A DNA stretch of 64,000 nucleotides from the NCBI GenBank assembly GCA_015067835.1, contig SVLS01000005.1, positions 1 through 64,000 on the forward strand. Reading direction: 5' to 3'. Below the pieces are notes generated by a model, which did no database searches, had not been told where the DNA came from, and saw nothing but the letters and a program-made list of their open reading frames with translations. Position 1 is the stretch's first letter. The number at the start of each line of letters is the position of its first letter. The position numbers were made by a program, and so were the translations under genes. This DNA is from Oscillospiraceae bacterium (GTDB taxonomy: Bacteria; Bacillota; Clostridia; Oscillospirales; Oscillospiraceae). Shown here in pieces: positions 28,636 to 38,339 of this stretch.

Positions 28636-29121
28636 ATGAAGCTAAAACCTTATGTTGTTCGCATAAGAACTGGCAAGATTTATGCCGGAACAACCCTTGT
28701 TGATGACAAGCCAAGAGCAGATATGTTTTTGCCAGCTTGGATGTTTACTGTAGGATTACTTTGCCTTATGTTTGGCATGATTATGGGAATCGTACTTGTA
28801 GTACTACAAATTTCGGTTATTTTGATCGTGTTAGCGACAGTGCTTGTGTTGCTTGGCGTAGCGGCGCTTTTGTGTTGGAAAAACCAAACCATTTATATGT
28901 TGCCAAATGACTCATTTGAGTATAGCACGTTCCTTGGTAATAAAACCATATACCGTTTCAGTGAAATCAAAGGTATAAAAAGAGGTAGTGATTCTACGAC
29001 GTTGTTTGTAGGTGAAGGAAAGGTGCATATTGAATCCATCGCAATTGTTAGTGATCGGCTGGCCGAACGGATTAATAAGCAACTGGAAGAACTCGGTGGT
29101 AATGAGGGAGAGTTAGGTTAA
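28636..29121 (+). CDS. Hypothetical small membrane protein with PH-like C-terminal region
   Basis: Two adjacent TM segments, then beta-rich tail; bounded by duplicated lysS 3'-end sequence. Confidence 0.65.
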   Translation: MKLKPYVVRIRTGKIYAGTTLVDDKPRADMFLPAWMFTVGLLCLMFGMIMGIVLVVLQISVILIVLATVLVLLGVAALLCWKNQTIYMLPNDSFEYSTFLGNKTIYRFSEIKGIKRGSDSTTLFVGEGKVHIESIAIVSDRLAERINKQLEELGGNEGELG

Positions 29122-29191
29122 CTCTATTACAATTAAGATGACAACAGTTTTTGCATTTTCTCTGATGCAATACGACAAAGCTTCAATAGAT

Positions 29192-29264
29192 TTCCCGACG
29201 ATGAAGCCCCTGGACTAATAACAAACACCCTATGGCTGAAAAGCCATAGGGTGTCTTTTTGTGG
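29192..29264 (+). repeat. Second copy of lysS 3' end (FPTMKPLD*) plus terminator
   Basis: ttcccgacgatgaagcccctggactaataa..acaccctatgg..ccatagggtgtctttttgtgg parallels 28499-28574. Confidence 0.85.
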
Positions 29265-29299
29265 AGTTTAAACCAACCGGGAAGAAAGATTTTTCCCAA

Positions 29300-29737
29300 C
29301 TATTTTTTCATTTCCATATAGGGGAGGACTTTATAGCCGCATTTTTGGTAGACCTTTACGGCCCGCTCGTTTTCAGCCTCAACCTCCAGCCGATACACGG
29401 AATTTGGGTACTTTTCTTCGATGAAATTCAAAAAGCGCGAGCCGATTCCACAGCCACGAAATTCTTCTTTGATGTAAATATCTTCAATCCAGATGCAGGG
29501 CTTTCCAAACTCTGTTGAAAAGCTTTTTGCAACCATCCCATATCCCTGTATGGTATTCCCATTTTCAAAGATATACCCTTCAAGATACGGACAATCGCCA
29601 ATGCAATGCGCGATATCCGCTTCAAATATTTCCGGCGAGCCGTTACTCAACACGGCAGCAGAAGCGTAGAACACGCGCATCATTTCCAACACCTGGCTTT
29701 TGTCCCGCTGCTCCATTTTTCTGATTATACTTTGCAT
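29300..29737 (-). CDS. GNAT family N-acetyltransferase
   Basis: IEDIYIKEEFRGCGIGSRFLNFIEE. Confidence 0.8.
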   Translation of the reverse strand: MQSIIRKMEQRDKSQVLEMMRVFYASAAVLSNGSPEIFEADIAHCIGDCPYLEGYIFENGNTIQGYGMVAKSFSTEFGKPCIWIEDIYIKEEFRGCGIGSRFLNFIEEKYPNSVYRLEVEAENERAVKVYQKCGYKVLPYMEMKK

Positions 29738-29742
29738 TTGCC

Positions 29743-30255
29743 TTATTCCTCGCATCTGTCCTTGCTTGCATTGCGATACCACTGCAAAAACGTGGCCGCA
29801 TTTTCTTCGCAGACATAATTTTCGTCGTGGGTCAGCAGATAAAGCATCCGCTCCGTATCTTCTGTATGCTCTTTTTGTGAGGACAGTCCTTTTGTGAGCA
29901 TATTTATCATGAACTTATGGATGCCGGACAGCTTGGTTTTATCCATTCCACCTTGCATCGTAAACAAAGGCGTTGCTTCGGGAACGGCATTAACCTTGCG
30001 GACATCGGCAATCGCAGTACCGGTATCGCAAAGACCGATTGCACAAACAGCGCAAATCTTATATTTCTTGTTTGCCTTTTTATACCCTTTGATATTGTTT
30101 GCAAAAAGCCAGCCCAGATATATAATGGGCGTGCCCTTGCGGATTTCTTTGACGGCATCCTTCAAGGAAAAAACGGGCAAACCGGTTTTGTCGCCCAGTA
30201 TTTTCGCGTATTCAGCGGTATGGCCTGTCTTGGATGTATAAACAATCGCTTGCAT
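29743..30255 (-). CDS. Flavodoxin-like family protein
   Basis: MQAIVYTSKTGHTAEYAKILGDKTGLPVFSLKDA. Confidence 0.7.
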   Translation of the reverse strand: MQAIVYTSKTGHTAEYAKILGDKTGLPVFSLKDAVKEIRKGTPIIYLGWLFANNIKGYKKANKKYKICAVCAIGLCDTGTAIADVRKVNAVPEATPLFTMQGGMDKTKLSGIHKFMINMLTKGLSSQKEHTEDTERMLYLLTHDENYVCEENAATFLQWYRNASKDRCEE

Positions 30256-30350
30256 CTTAAAACCCCTTTGCTTTTCATTTCGCTGTATTATATCATAAAT
30301 TCTCAAAAATCTCAATCTTTCTGCTTCCTTTATCAGAAAGGGCAAAATAA

Positions 30351-30380
30351 AAGGACGATGACGGAAAGATCATCGTCCTT
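30351..30380 (-). terminator. Terminator of the PIG-L/NagB-like operon
   Basis: AAGGACGATGA ... TCATCGTCCTT stem. Confidence 0.7.
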
Positions 30381-30394
30381 TTTGCTTTGATAAA

Positions 30395-31606
30395 TTACAC
30401 GATGTTGTGCAAAGAAGCTTTTTTGACAGCGTCGGCGGTTGCACAAAGCTGTGCAACGGTTGCGCCCTGCAGCAGCTCCCCGTAACGGGCGAGAATCAGC
30501 TTGGTAAGGGTAGCGTCTGCCTCCAGCTTGGACACCTCCTGCAAAACCTGCAGGGCGTTGTCCAGGCTCTGTGCCTGACCATTCTCCGCCAGATAGCGGT
30601 GCAGAGCGGCAGCAGCACCTACGGTGATGTAGGCAGGCGTGATGCCCATTTCCAACGCCAGAGAGGCAGAACCAATCAAACGGTCATCGGCACCCAGCTT
30701 TCTGGCAGGATCACCGCCCACGCGCTGACAGGTATCACCCAAAGCAGCGTTGGTGAAACGCCCCAGCAAATCCGTCATATGCAGCAGCAGGTCATGAAGG
30801 GAAGTGCCGTATTTCTGGGAAAGGGCCATAGCACTTTCCTGCATTGCATTTTGTACCAGAACACGAATTTCCGGCACGGCAATCGCCTGATAGATATAAG
30901 GCAGCTCCAACAAATCGCCCAAATAGGCGCAGGTTGCGTGCCCCATATTGTGCAGATACAGCTTCCGCTTGATGTAGAAATCAAAGGGTGCGAAGGGAAT
31001 CATTTTGTCGATGTGGGGGATTTCACCCTTGAAGGCGGCCTTGTCCACAGGCAGGAAGCCGTATTCCTCCACGCATACCCGCTGGGGCTCGCCATCCTTC
31101 ATTTCTTCCGTTTGTACCGGAACCATCCGACCGATGGAGGCTTCCACCAGACCGACTTCCCGGTCAAAACGGGCTTTCTCTTCCTCGGTCAGCTCTGCTT
31201 TCAGCATACCCTCCAGCACCAGATTGGCATCCATCAGGTTTTCGCAAATGATAATGTTCAGAGGCTGATTGGTTTTTGCCCATCTTTTCCGCAGACCGGC
31301 AACAATGTTTGGAACGATGAACTTCAAAATCCGCGCACCCACGGCTGTGGCCATAATGTCACAGTCAGCGATGGCATCAGAAGCCGCTTCTGTGTCATTG
31401 CCATTGACGGCGGTGACATTTTCAATCCAAACATCCCGGAAGCCTTCCGTGGACACATAGCGCAGAGGATAGGTTCTTTTTTCTTGCAAGGCGGCTACAA
31501 CCGGCTCAGCCACATCGATGAAGGTGACTTCATAACCGGATTGGCTGAAAAGCGCACCGATAAAGCCACGGCCGATGTTACCGCCGCCATACATTACAGC
31601 TTTCAT
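30395..31606 (-). CDS. Mannitol-1-phosphate 5-dehydrogenase-like polyol-phosphate dehydrogenase
   Basis: MKAVMYGGGNIGRGFIGALFSQSGYEVTFIDV N-terminus; ENLMDANLVLEGML. Confidence 0.8.
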   Translation of the reverse strand: MKAVMYGGGNIGRGFIGALFSQSGYEVTFIDVAEPVVAALQEKRTYPLRYVSTEGFRDVWIENVTAVNGNDTEAASDAIADCDIMATAVGARILKFIVPNIVAGLRKRWAKTNQPLNIIICENLMDANLVLEGMLKAELTEEEKARFDREVGLVEASIGRMVPVQTEEMKDGEPQRVCVEEYGFLPVDKAAFKGEIPHIDKMIPFAPFDFYIKRKLYLHNMGHATCAYLGDLLELPYIYQAIAVPEIRVLVQNAMQESAMALSQKYGTSLHDLLLHMTDLLGRFTNAALGDTCQRVGGDPARKLGADDRLIGSASLALEMGITPAYITVGAAAALHRYLAENGQAQSLDNALQVLQEVSKLEADATLTKLILARYGELLQGATVAQLCATADAVKKASLHNIV

Positions 31607-31621
31607 ATTTTTCCGTCCTTT

Positions 31622-31951
31622 TTATTTACAATAGAGAACCAGGGCAATGAATTCCAGCACTTCGTCACATTCATTGCGGATGGCGTGACCGTCTCCGGGA
31701 ACGATGGTGCATACATCTCCGGCCTTGACGGTGTAAACCTTGCCATCGGCATCGGTATAAATACCGGTGCCCTTGAGAATGTAGTAATAGTCTACTTCCT
31801 GCTCGTGGATATGCCAGTCCACAACCTCGTCCTTTGCCAGACGCACATGGGCAAACATACCGCCGTTTCCGTAAAGCTCCTCTTTGTCAACGATGGCGTT
31901 GATTTCTGCGCCGCCGATGATTTTGGGCTCTCTCAATTTTCGTACAGCCAT
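31622..31951 (-). CDS. Cupin domain protein
   Basis: VDWHIHEQEVDYYYILKGTGIYTDADGKVYTVKAGD. Confidence 0.85.
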   Translation of the reverse strand: MAVRKLREPKIIGGAEINAIVDKEELYGNGGMFAHVRLAKDEVVDWHIHEQEVDYYYILKGTGIYTDADGKVYTVKAGDVCTIVPGDGHAIRNECDEVLEFIALVLYCK

Positions 31952-31953
31952 CT

Positions 31954-33000
31954 TTAGGCCTCCACCTTCAGAATTTTGCTTTCATCGGAGGACTGATACG
32001 CCATCTCGATGACCTTTTGCACATGGATGGCATCCTCCATCGGAACGACAACCGGTGTGTTGTCCAGAATGGAGCGGGAGAAGGAATCCAGCTCCTTGGC
32101 GTACATATTACCCTCCTGGGGCAGGTACTCCACGACCTCTGTTTCAACGCGATCCTGCTGGGCGTTGTATGCACCCTGGTCAATGAAACGGCAGCAAAGA
32201 CTGCCGCCTTCCACCTGACTGATGGTGTTTTCGGCAATCAGACTGCCCTTGGTGCCCATAATTTCCAGACGGCAGGCAACGGCATCGTCCGGGACATTGT
32301 AATTGTTGTCCACATAGCAAACGGCGCCGTTTTCCAGCTGTAGCAGCACATTGGCAGAGTCTTCAATGTCGTATTGGAAGGTCTTGGTTTCGCACATACC
32401 TACAACGCGGGTCGCCTTGGAATCCAGAATGTATTCCAGCAAATCAATGCAGTGGATGCCCATATCCATCAAAGCACCACCGCCGGTATGCACCCGCTGC
32501 TGCCGCCAGTTGCCTTCAATATCAGGGAACCAGCAGTTCAGCTGTGCGCGGCAGGAAACGATTTGACCCAGCTTGCCACTGGCGATAATCTCCTTCATTT
32601 TCTGATGAAGAGAGTGATAACGCATCATAAAGCCGGCAGCTGCCAGAACGCCGTTTTCCTTGCAGGCGGCAAGAGCGGCATTGGAATCTGCCAGTTGAAC
32701 GGCAATGGGCTTTTCGCATAAAACGTGCTTGCCTGCCTTTGCGGCGGCGATTACCTGCTCCTTGTGGAACTTGACAGGGGAGGCAATGTAAACGGCCTCC
32801 ACTTCCTCGTTGGCCAGGAGCTCTTCTGCGGTCGTATAATAGTACTTAGCGTTGTACTTTTCAGCCAGCTTTTTGGCTGCATCTTCAAAAACTTCCATTA
32901 CTGCTACCAATTCGCAGTTTTCAGAAAGCATCATACCGGGCAAGGTGCGGCGGTCAGCGATACCGCCGGCGCCAATGACGCCCCATTTAATCTTACGCAT
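31954..33000 (-). CDS. Gfo/Idh/MocA family oxidoreductase
   Basis: KWGVIGAGGIADRRTLPGM, GKHVLCEKPIAVQLADS. Confidence 0.92.
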   Translation of the reverse strand: MRKIKWGVIGAGGIADRRTLPGMMLSENCELVAVMEVFEDAAKKLAEKYNAKYYYTTAEELLANEEVEAVYIASPVKFHKEQVIAAAKAGKHVLCEKPIAVQLADSNAALAACKENGVLAAAGFMMRYHSLHQKMKEIIASGKLGQIVSCRAQLNCWFPDIEGNWRQQRVHTGGGALMDMGIHCIDLLEYILDSKATRVVGMCETKTFQYDIEDSANVLLQLENGAVCYVDNNYNVPDDAVACRLEIMGTKGSLIAENTISQVEGGSLCCRFIDQGAYNAQQDRVETEVVEYLPQEGNMYAKELDSFSRSILDNTPVVVPMEDAIHVQKVIEMAYQSSDESKILKVEA

Positions 33001-33023
33001 AAGAAACCCTCCTTAATTGGGGA

Positions 33024-33959
33024 TTAGTTGCATTCGGCGGTCAGAGGACCTGCCAATTCCTTCAAATAGAACAGGCGACCGGGCAGCGTGGGAATGTGAG
33101 TAGAAGTGATGTGACGGGAAGGACCGTAGTGCAGTGTGGTCAGGAAGCTCATACCCTGCCAGCCCATACCGCGGTTAAATGCACCGTCACAGCCGCCAAT
33201 GGCGTAATCTGCCTGCAGGAACAGGCCGGGGCCGATGGTGTTTGCACGGCAGGGAACCAAGGTGGTGCGGCTCTTGAAGCTGGTGATGGCGTTCTGCTCA
33301 ATGGTCAGCGGGTGGAGCTTGGCGCCGATGCGATAGCACTGCTGCTTCCACTGCTCATCGGTTTCAAATTCTGCGCCGAAATGAGGCTCCCAGAAAGCGA
33401 TGTGGCACATTCTGCCGATACCGTAAACCAGAACCAGCTTGGCACCCTCTGCCTTCAATGCGGCAATCTTGCCGGGGTAGGTGGGCAGATTTTCCTTGGT
33501 TGCGAAGTTCCGCTGAGACTCAGGAACCGTGCGGTTAATCTTGTTGAAGAAGGCTTCCTTCATGGAATACTCAAAAGAGGCCTTGTCGGTGTTGGACAGG
33601 GTATTGCCGTCAGCATCTGCCCATTCGTCCATATTGAAGGTGTAAACATGACCGCAGTCAATGTTCCATTCGTTCAGGAAGTAGGAAGCCCAGCGGTACA
33701 TACCCATAGGGCCAACAGGCAGGATGATTGCCAGCTTTTCGCCCCGCTCTCTGGCCAGTTTAATCTGCATTGCGATTTCGTGACCCATCAGTGTATCCAG
33801 ATCGCTCAGTACGGTGCATTCCACGGGCTGAAAATCCTTGTTCCAGAAATCTTCCCGGGCAACACCCTTTTCACAGCAAGCATCAATGCGAGCCATATCC
33901 CAACCGGCGGGATAGAAGCCTTCCAGCATGGAGCCGGCAACAGTCGTCATAAAATTCAT
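33024..33959 (-). CDS. Glucosamine-6-phosphate isomerase/deaminase-like protein with atypical active site
   Basis: [14 protein letters not shown] conserved; [13 protein letters not shown] in place of canonical G-I/V-G-x-D-G-H-I-A-F-N-E-P. Confidence 0.8.
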   Translation of the reverse strand: MNFMTTVAGSMLEGFYPAGWDMARIDACCEKGVAREDFWNKDFQPVECTVLSDLDTLMGHEIAMQIKLARERGEKLAIILPVGPMGMYRWASYFLNEWNIDCGHVYTFNMDEWADADGNTLSNTDKASFEYSMKEAFFNKINRTVPESQRNFATKENLPTYPGKIAALKAEGAKLVLVYGIGRMCHIAFWEPHFGAEFETDEQWKQQCYRIGAKLHPLTIEQNAITSFKSRTTLVPCRANTIGPGLFLQADYAIGGCDGAFNRGMGWQGMSFLTTLHYGPSRHITSTHIPTLPGRLFYLKELAGPLTAECN

Positions 33960-33980
33960 AATATGTACCTCCAGTTTTAT

Positions 33981-34718
33981 TTAAGGCAGCAACCGCTTGG
34001 TGGTGCCCTTCAGATAGTATTGTGCCTGACGGAAACCCTCGGCGTAATCCGCGCCGCATTGGTATCCGCGATAGCGGGAGCAGGTCTTGACCATATCGGC
34101 AAAGTCAATGCCGTCGTGTTCCCGCATCCATACCAGCTGGCTTGCGTGGCATTCCAGCATCTCCAGCTTCAGGTCGATGACATCAGAGATGTCCACAAAA
34201 TCGGTGGGAACGAAGTTAACACCGGCCAGGGTGTCCATATAGTAGATGGGCACCAGCTTGGCAGGGGGTGTGTTTTCGTCGCTGTATTTGGGGTTGTCCA
34301 GATGGTAGTTGGGCAGGGTTGCGGTAAAGCTGGCATCAAAGACGACACGGGAAACCGCGGTGTGGTCCGGCATATAGTCATCCGGATTGTGGGTGATGAT
34401 GACATCGGGATTGGCGTACTTGATGACGTCCACCATCTTGTCCCGGGCTTCCTTATTGTCCACATAGATTTCCAAATCGTCAAAGCCGGCACAGATGACT
34501 TCAATACCCGCCAGCTTGCCGGCGGATTTGGCCTCATTGGCGCGGATAACCGTCAGCTCATCCGGGGGAATAATCACGTGTCCCAGATTGCCGGTGGAGG
34601 CGTGGCAGACGATCACCCGGTCGCCCCGCTTTACACACTTGGCGAGTGTACCGGCACAGGCGATTTCCACATCGTCAGGGTGACATCCAATTGCGAGAAT
34701 GTTCATTTGTCGTTTCAT
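33981..34718 (-). CDS. PIG-L family deacetylase
   Basis: NILAIGCHPDDVEIACAGTLAK; NPDVIITHNPDDYMPDHTAVSR. Confidence 0.9.
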   Translation of the reverse strand: MKRQMNILAIGCHPDDVEIACAGTLAKCVKRGDRVIVCHASTGNLGHVIIPPDELTVIRANEAKSAGKLAGIEVICAGFDDLEIYVDNKEARDKMVDVIKYANPDVIITHNPDDYMPDHTAVSRVVFDASFTATLPNYHLDNPKYSDENTPPAKLVPIYYMDTLAGVNFVPTDFVDISDVIDLKLEMLECHASQLVWMREHDGIDFADMVKTCSRYRGYQCGADYAEGFRQAQYYLKGTTKRLLP

Positions 34719-34840
34719 CCTTTCTGTTTTGTATAAAAGAGGAAACCTCTTGTTTATATGACTATTATATGCTATAATCAGGGTGAAATCTTTGTAATAT
34801 CTTTCCGCTTATTTAACATATCGTACACAGGAGAGAAAAA

Positions 34841-35719
34841 ATGGCTTTCGAATTTGTTCCGATTCAACAGGAAATCTCCATTTCGGGTTTTCACTCACTT
34901 TATTATTTCGAATTTGATAAGCACTTTTACCACCCCCCGGAAAAGCACGATTTTTGGGAGCTGGTTTATGTGGACTACGGCTCCATCAACGCCATTGTGG
35001 ACGGAGTGGGCTGTACGCTGAAAAAGGGGCAGGTAATTTTCCATGAGCCGATGGAGGCGCATTGCCACATTGCTGACCAGCAAAATGCGGCCAATGTTGT
35101 GGTTGTTGCCTTTGCCTGTGACAGTCCGATGATGTCCTTTTTCCATAAAAAGATTTTCTCTTTGGAGAAAGCACCCCATAAAATCCTGACTTTGTTTTTG
35201 CAGGAGGCAACCAATGCCTTGGGCAAGCTGTGCGGCGATTACGAAAACAAATCACCTTTGGATTTCTCCTGTGCCAAGCCGGGAGCAGTACAGCTGATGC
35301 AGTGCTATCTGGTGGAGTTTCTCTTTTCCTTGATACGAAGTGACGAAGCTTCTGTTAAGGCACTGCGGCAAACACCGGCAACCAGACAAATTGCGGAAAA
35401 CTCCCTGGCGGATTCTATGATCCAGTACATTCACTCAGCGGTTCATCAAATGCCTTCTTTGGCGGTGCTGTGCAAGGAATTCTCCATCAGCCGCACCTAT
35501 TTGTGCCGCATTTTTAAGGAAGCGGCGGGCACCAGCCCGGTGGAATACTGGATTGCACAGAAAATGAAGGAGGCAAAGAAGCTCCTTCGTGAGGACAACC
35601 ACAACATTACGCAGATTTCCATGATTCTGGGCTATGCCAGCATCCATCACTTCACCCGCACTTTTAAACGCTTCACCGGAATGAGTCCCACAGACTACAA
35701 AAACTCTGTTAATGAATAA
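34841..35719 (+). CDS. AraC family transcriptional regulator
   Basis: C-terminal HTH (ITQISMILGYASIHHFTRTFKRFTGMSPTDYK); divergent from the PIG-L operon. Confidence 0.88.
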   Translation: MAFEFVPIQQEISISGFHSLYYFEFDKHFYHPPEKHDFWELVYVDYGSINAIVDGVGCTLKKGQVIFHEPMEAHCHIADQQNAANVVVVAFACDSPMMSFFHKKIFSLEKAPHKILTLFLQEATNALGKLCGDYENKSPLDFSCAKPGAVQLMQCYLVEFLFSLIRSDEASVKALRQTPATRQIAENSLADSMIQYIHSAVHQMPSLAVLCKEFSISRTYLCRIFKEAAGTSPVEYWIAQKMKEAKKLLREDNHNITQISMILGYASIHHFTRTFKRFTGMSPTDYKNSVNE

Positions 35720-35724
35720 TAAAA

Positions 35725-35756
35725 AACACATCCACCGACGGTGGATGTGTTTTTTC
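35725..35756. terminator. Bidirectional terminator
   Basis: ACACATCCACC gac GGTGGATGTGT plus T-run. Confidence 0.85.
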
Positions 35757-36782
35757 TTACAGCAATGCTTCCAAAAGCTCCAAATCCGCTTCCTTGGTGG
35801 ACCAGGTGGTTGCAAGCCGCACAACAACGCGGTCTGCGTCCAGCCATTCCCAAACCGTTACTGCTACTGCCTTGCGCAGGCGTTCCAGCGTTTCTTTGGT
35901 GAGAATCACAAATTTCTGATTGGTAGGGGAGTCCATATAGAAGGAGTAGCCTTTTTTGGCGAAAATCGCCTCCAGCTTCTCCGCCATATCAATGGCGTGG
36001 CGGCCAATTTCGAAATACAGGCCGTCTGTAAAAAGTGCCTCAAACTGCGCACCCAGCAGGCGTCCCTTTGCCATCAGCGCGCCCCGCTTTTTCATCCGAT
36101 TCATAAAATGGGAGGGGGCGTTTTGGTGGGTAAAGACCACAGCCTCGCCGCACAGGGCACCGGCCTTTGTACCGCCAATGTAAAAGACATCGCAAAGCCG
36201 GGCAATATCGGCAAGGGTGACATCTGTCCGGCGGCTCATCAGTCCGTAAGCCAGACGGGCACCGTCCATAAACAAGGACATTCCATATTCCTTGCAAACC
36301 TGAGACAAAGCCGTCAATTCTGCCAGAGAATACAGCGAGCCGTATTCCGTGGGATGGGAAATATAAACCATACCGGGATATACCAGATGCTCAATGGCTT
36401 CGTCAGCATAAAATGTCTTCATATACCTGCGGATATCCTCCGCATTCAGCTTGCCCTGTTTGTGGGGCATCGGGATAATCTTATGACCGCTGAATTCTAC
36501 AGCACCTGCTTCATGGGCATGGATATGGCCGGTGGTGGCAGAAATGACACCTTGAAATTCCTCCAGCATAGAAGTAATGACAGTGGCGTTGGCTTGTGTA
36601 CCGCCGGTCAAAAAATAAACCTGCGCCTCAGGACATTGGCAGGCAGATTTGATTTTCTCGGCGGCGGACAGGCAGTAGGCGTCCAGACCGTAGCCGGTTT
36701 GCACTTCTTCGTTTGTCTCGATGAGCCGCTGCAGAACCTTAGGATGCGCACCGGTAATATAGTCACTTTCCAAAGAAATCAT
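35757..36782 (-). CDS. Threonine aldolase/beta-eliminating lyase family PLP enzyme
   Basis: YFLTGGTQANATVITSML, SLFMDGARLAYGL, IGGTKAGALCGEAVVF. Confidence 0.85.
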   Translation of the reverse strand: MISLESDYITGAHPKVLQRLIETNEEVQTGYGLDAYCLSAAEKIKSACQCPEAQVYFLTGGTQANATVITSMLEEFQGVISATTGHIHAHEAGAVEFSGHKIIPMPHKQGKLNAEDIRRYMKTFYADEAIEHLVYPGMVYISHPTEYGSLYSLAELTALSQVCKEYGMSLFMDGARLAYGLMSRRTDVTLADIARLCDVFYIGGTKAGALCGEAVVFTHQNAPSHFMNRMKKRGALMAKGRLLGAQFEALFTDGLYFEIGRHAIDMAEKLEAIFAKKGYSFYMDSPTNQKFVILTKETLERLRKAVAVTVWEWLDADRVVVRLATTWSTKEADLELLEALL

Positions 36783-36943
36783 TGGAATTCACCCTTTCTT
36801 TTTCTTTAAGATAGGGCAATTTTACCACATATAGATATAAAAGGCAAGGCTTGCAAAAAAGTTTGCTATTGTCAAATCGCACAAAACATATCGATAAGGA
36901 TGTACTTTTTTATGCAATTTACCGGCTTTTTTGCGTAAAAAGG

Positions 36944-36972
36944 TGGACATTTCCGAATTTTTCCGCTATAAT
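36944..36972 (+). promoter_or_regulatory. Predicted sigma-A promoter of the rnf operon
   Basis: TGGACA, 17 bp, TATAAT. Confidence 0.65.
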
Positions 36973-37013
36973 TGAGAAAACAATTCATGAAACAAAAAAG
37001 AGGAGGCAGAGCG

Positions 37014-38327
37014 ATGGGGTTTTCTTTCTTTGGAGGCATCCATCCCAAGGAGAATAAGCACTATGCCCAGGAAGCACCGATTCAGGAATTTCCGGAACCG
37101 GATGTTTTGGTGATTCCCTTGAGCCAGCATATCGGAACGCCCTGTAATCCGTTGGTGAAAAAGGGAGACAGGGTACTGGTCGGCCAGAAGCTGGGTGATA
37201 ATGAGGGTCTTTGTGTTCCGGTACATTCATCGGTGTCCGGTACTGTTAAAGGCGTGGAAATGAAGGCACATACCAACGGTATGACCATGATGAGCGTAGT
37301 AATTGAAAACGACCATTTGAAACAGTGGGATACAAGCGTGCAGCCCCGCAGCAGAGAAACAGTTGCGGCAATGTCCATTCAGGAACTGATGGACATTATC
37401 CGGGAAGCCGGCATTGTGGGAATGGGCGGCGCAACCTTCCCGACCCATGTGAAGCTGGCTTCCGGCGCCAATAAGGTCAATACCCTCATCATCAACGCAT
37501 CCGAGTGCGAACCGTACATTGTAGCAGATGACCGGCTGTGCCGGGAATGCTCTGGGGAAATCATATCCGGTATCCAGATTCTTATGCGGATTTTAGGCTT
37601 GCAGACAGCGGTAATCGCTATGGAGGACAACAAGCCGGAGGCGGCGAAAATTCTCAAGCGCACCTTAAATCCCAAGGGTGGCATTTCTTTGGAATTGCTG
37701 CCTACCAAGTACCCGCACGGAGCAGAAAAGCAACTGATTTACGCCATTACCGGACGGCAGGTTCCTTCCGGCGGTTTGCCGGTGGATGTGCGCTGTGCCG
37801 TGGTGAATATTGCGACCTGTAAGGCAATCCATGATGCGGTGTATGAGGGAAAACCTCTGACACATCGGGTTGTGACCGTCAGCGGTGATATTGTTATGGC
37901 GCCGAAAAATTTGTTAGTGCCCATTGGCACAAGCTTCAATGACCTGATGGAAGCGGTGGGTGTACGGGAAAATCCCTACAAGGTTCTTTCCGGCGGCCCG
38001 ATGATGGGTGTGACCCAGTACGATTTAAGCGTGCCTGTGGTGAAGGGAACCAACGCGGTGACCTTTTTAGGGCGGAAAAACCGCTATACCGTTAGCCACG
38101 CCCAATGTATCCGCTGCGGCAAGTGTATAGAGGTTTGCCCGATGCAGCTGATGCCGCTTACGATGTATCAGGCTGCCTTCTCCGGCAATACTCAGGAAAT
38201 GCGGGATTCCAATCTGATGGACTGTATTGAGTGTGGTTGCTGTGCTTACAGCTGCCCGGCCTGTGTGCCGCTGGTGCTGGCGTTCCGCAGCGGAAAGCAC
38301 CATCTGCGCAGCGAAAAGAAAAAGTAA
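37014..38327 (+). CDS. rnfC: Rnf electron transport complex subunit C
   Basis: GMGGATFPTHVKL; two 4Fe-4S motifs CIRCGKCIEVCP and CIECGCCAYSCP. Confidence 0.95.
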   Translation: MGFSFFGGIHPKENKHYAQEAPIQEFPEPDVLVIPLSQHIGTPCNPLVKKGDRVLVGQKLGDNEGLCVPVHSSVSGTVKGVEMKAHTNGMTMMSVVIENDHLKQWDTSVQPRSRETVAAMSIQELMDIIREAGIVGMGGATFPTHVKLASGANKVNTLIINASECEPYIVADDRLCRECSGEIISGIQILMRILGLQTAVIAMEDNKPEAAKILKRTLNPKGGISLELLPTKYPHGAEKQLIYAITGRQVPSGGLPVDVRCAVVNIATCKAIHDAVYEGKPLTHRVVTVSGDIVMAPKNLLVPIGTSFNDLMEAVGVRENPYKVLSGGPMMGVTQYDLSVPVVKGTNAVTFLGRKNRYTVSHAQCIRCGKCIEVCPMQLMPLTMYQAAFSGNTQEMRDSNLMDCIECGCCAYSCPACVPLVLAFRSGKHHLRSEKKK

Positions 38328-38339
38328 GGGGGTTGGCGT

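Noticed and set aside
30407-31957. 516-aa plus-strand ORF
   Set aside because: Antisense to the polyol-phosphate dehydrogenase and cupin genes; His/Gln-rich shadow ORF.
33096-34736. 546-aa plus-strand ORF
   Set aside because: Antisense to the well-supported NagB-like and PIG-L genes; composition is not protein-like and no motif or RBS supports it.
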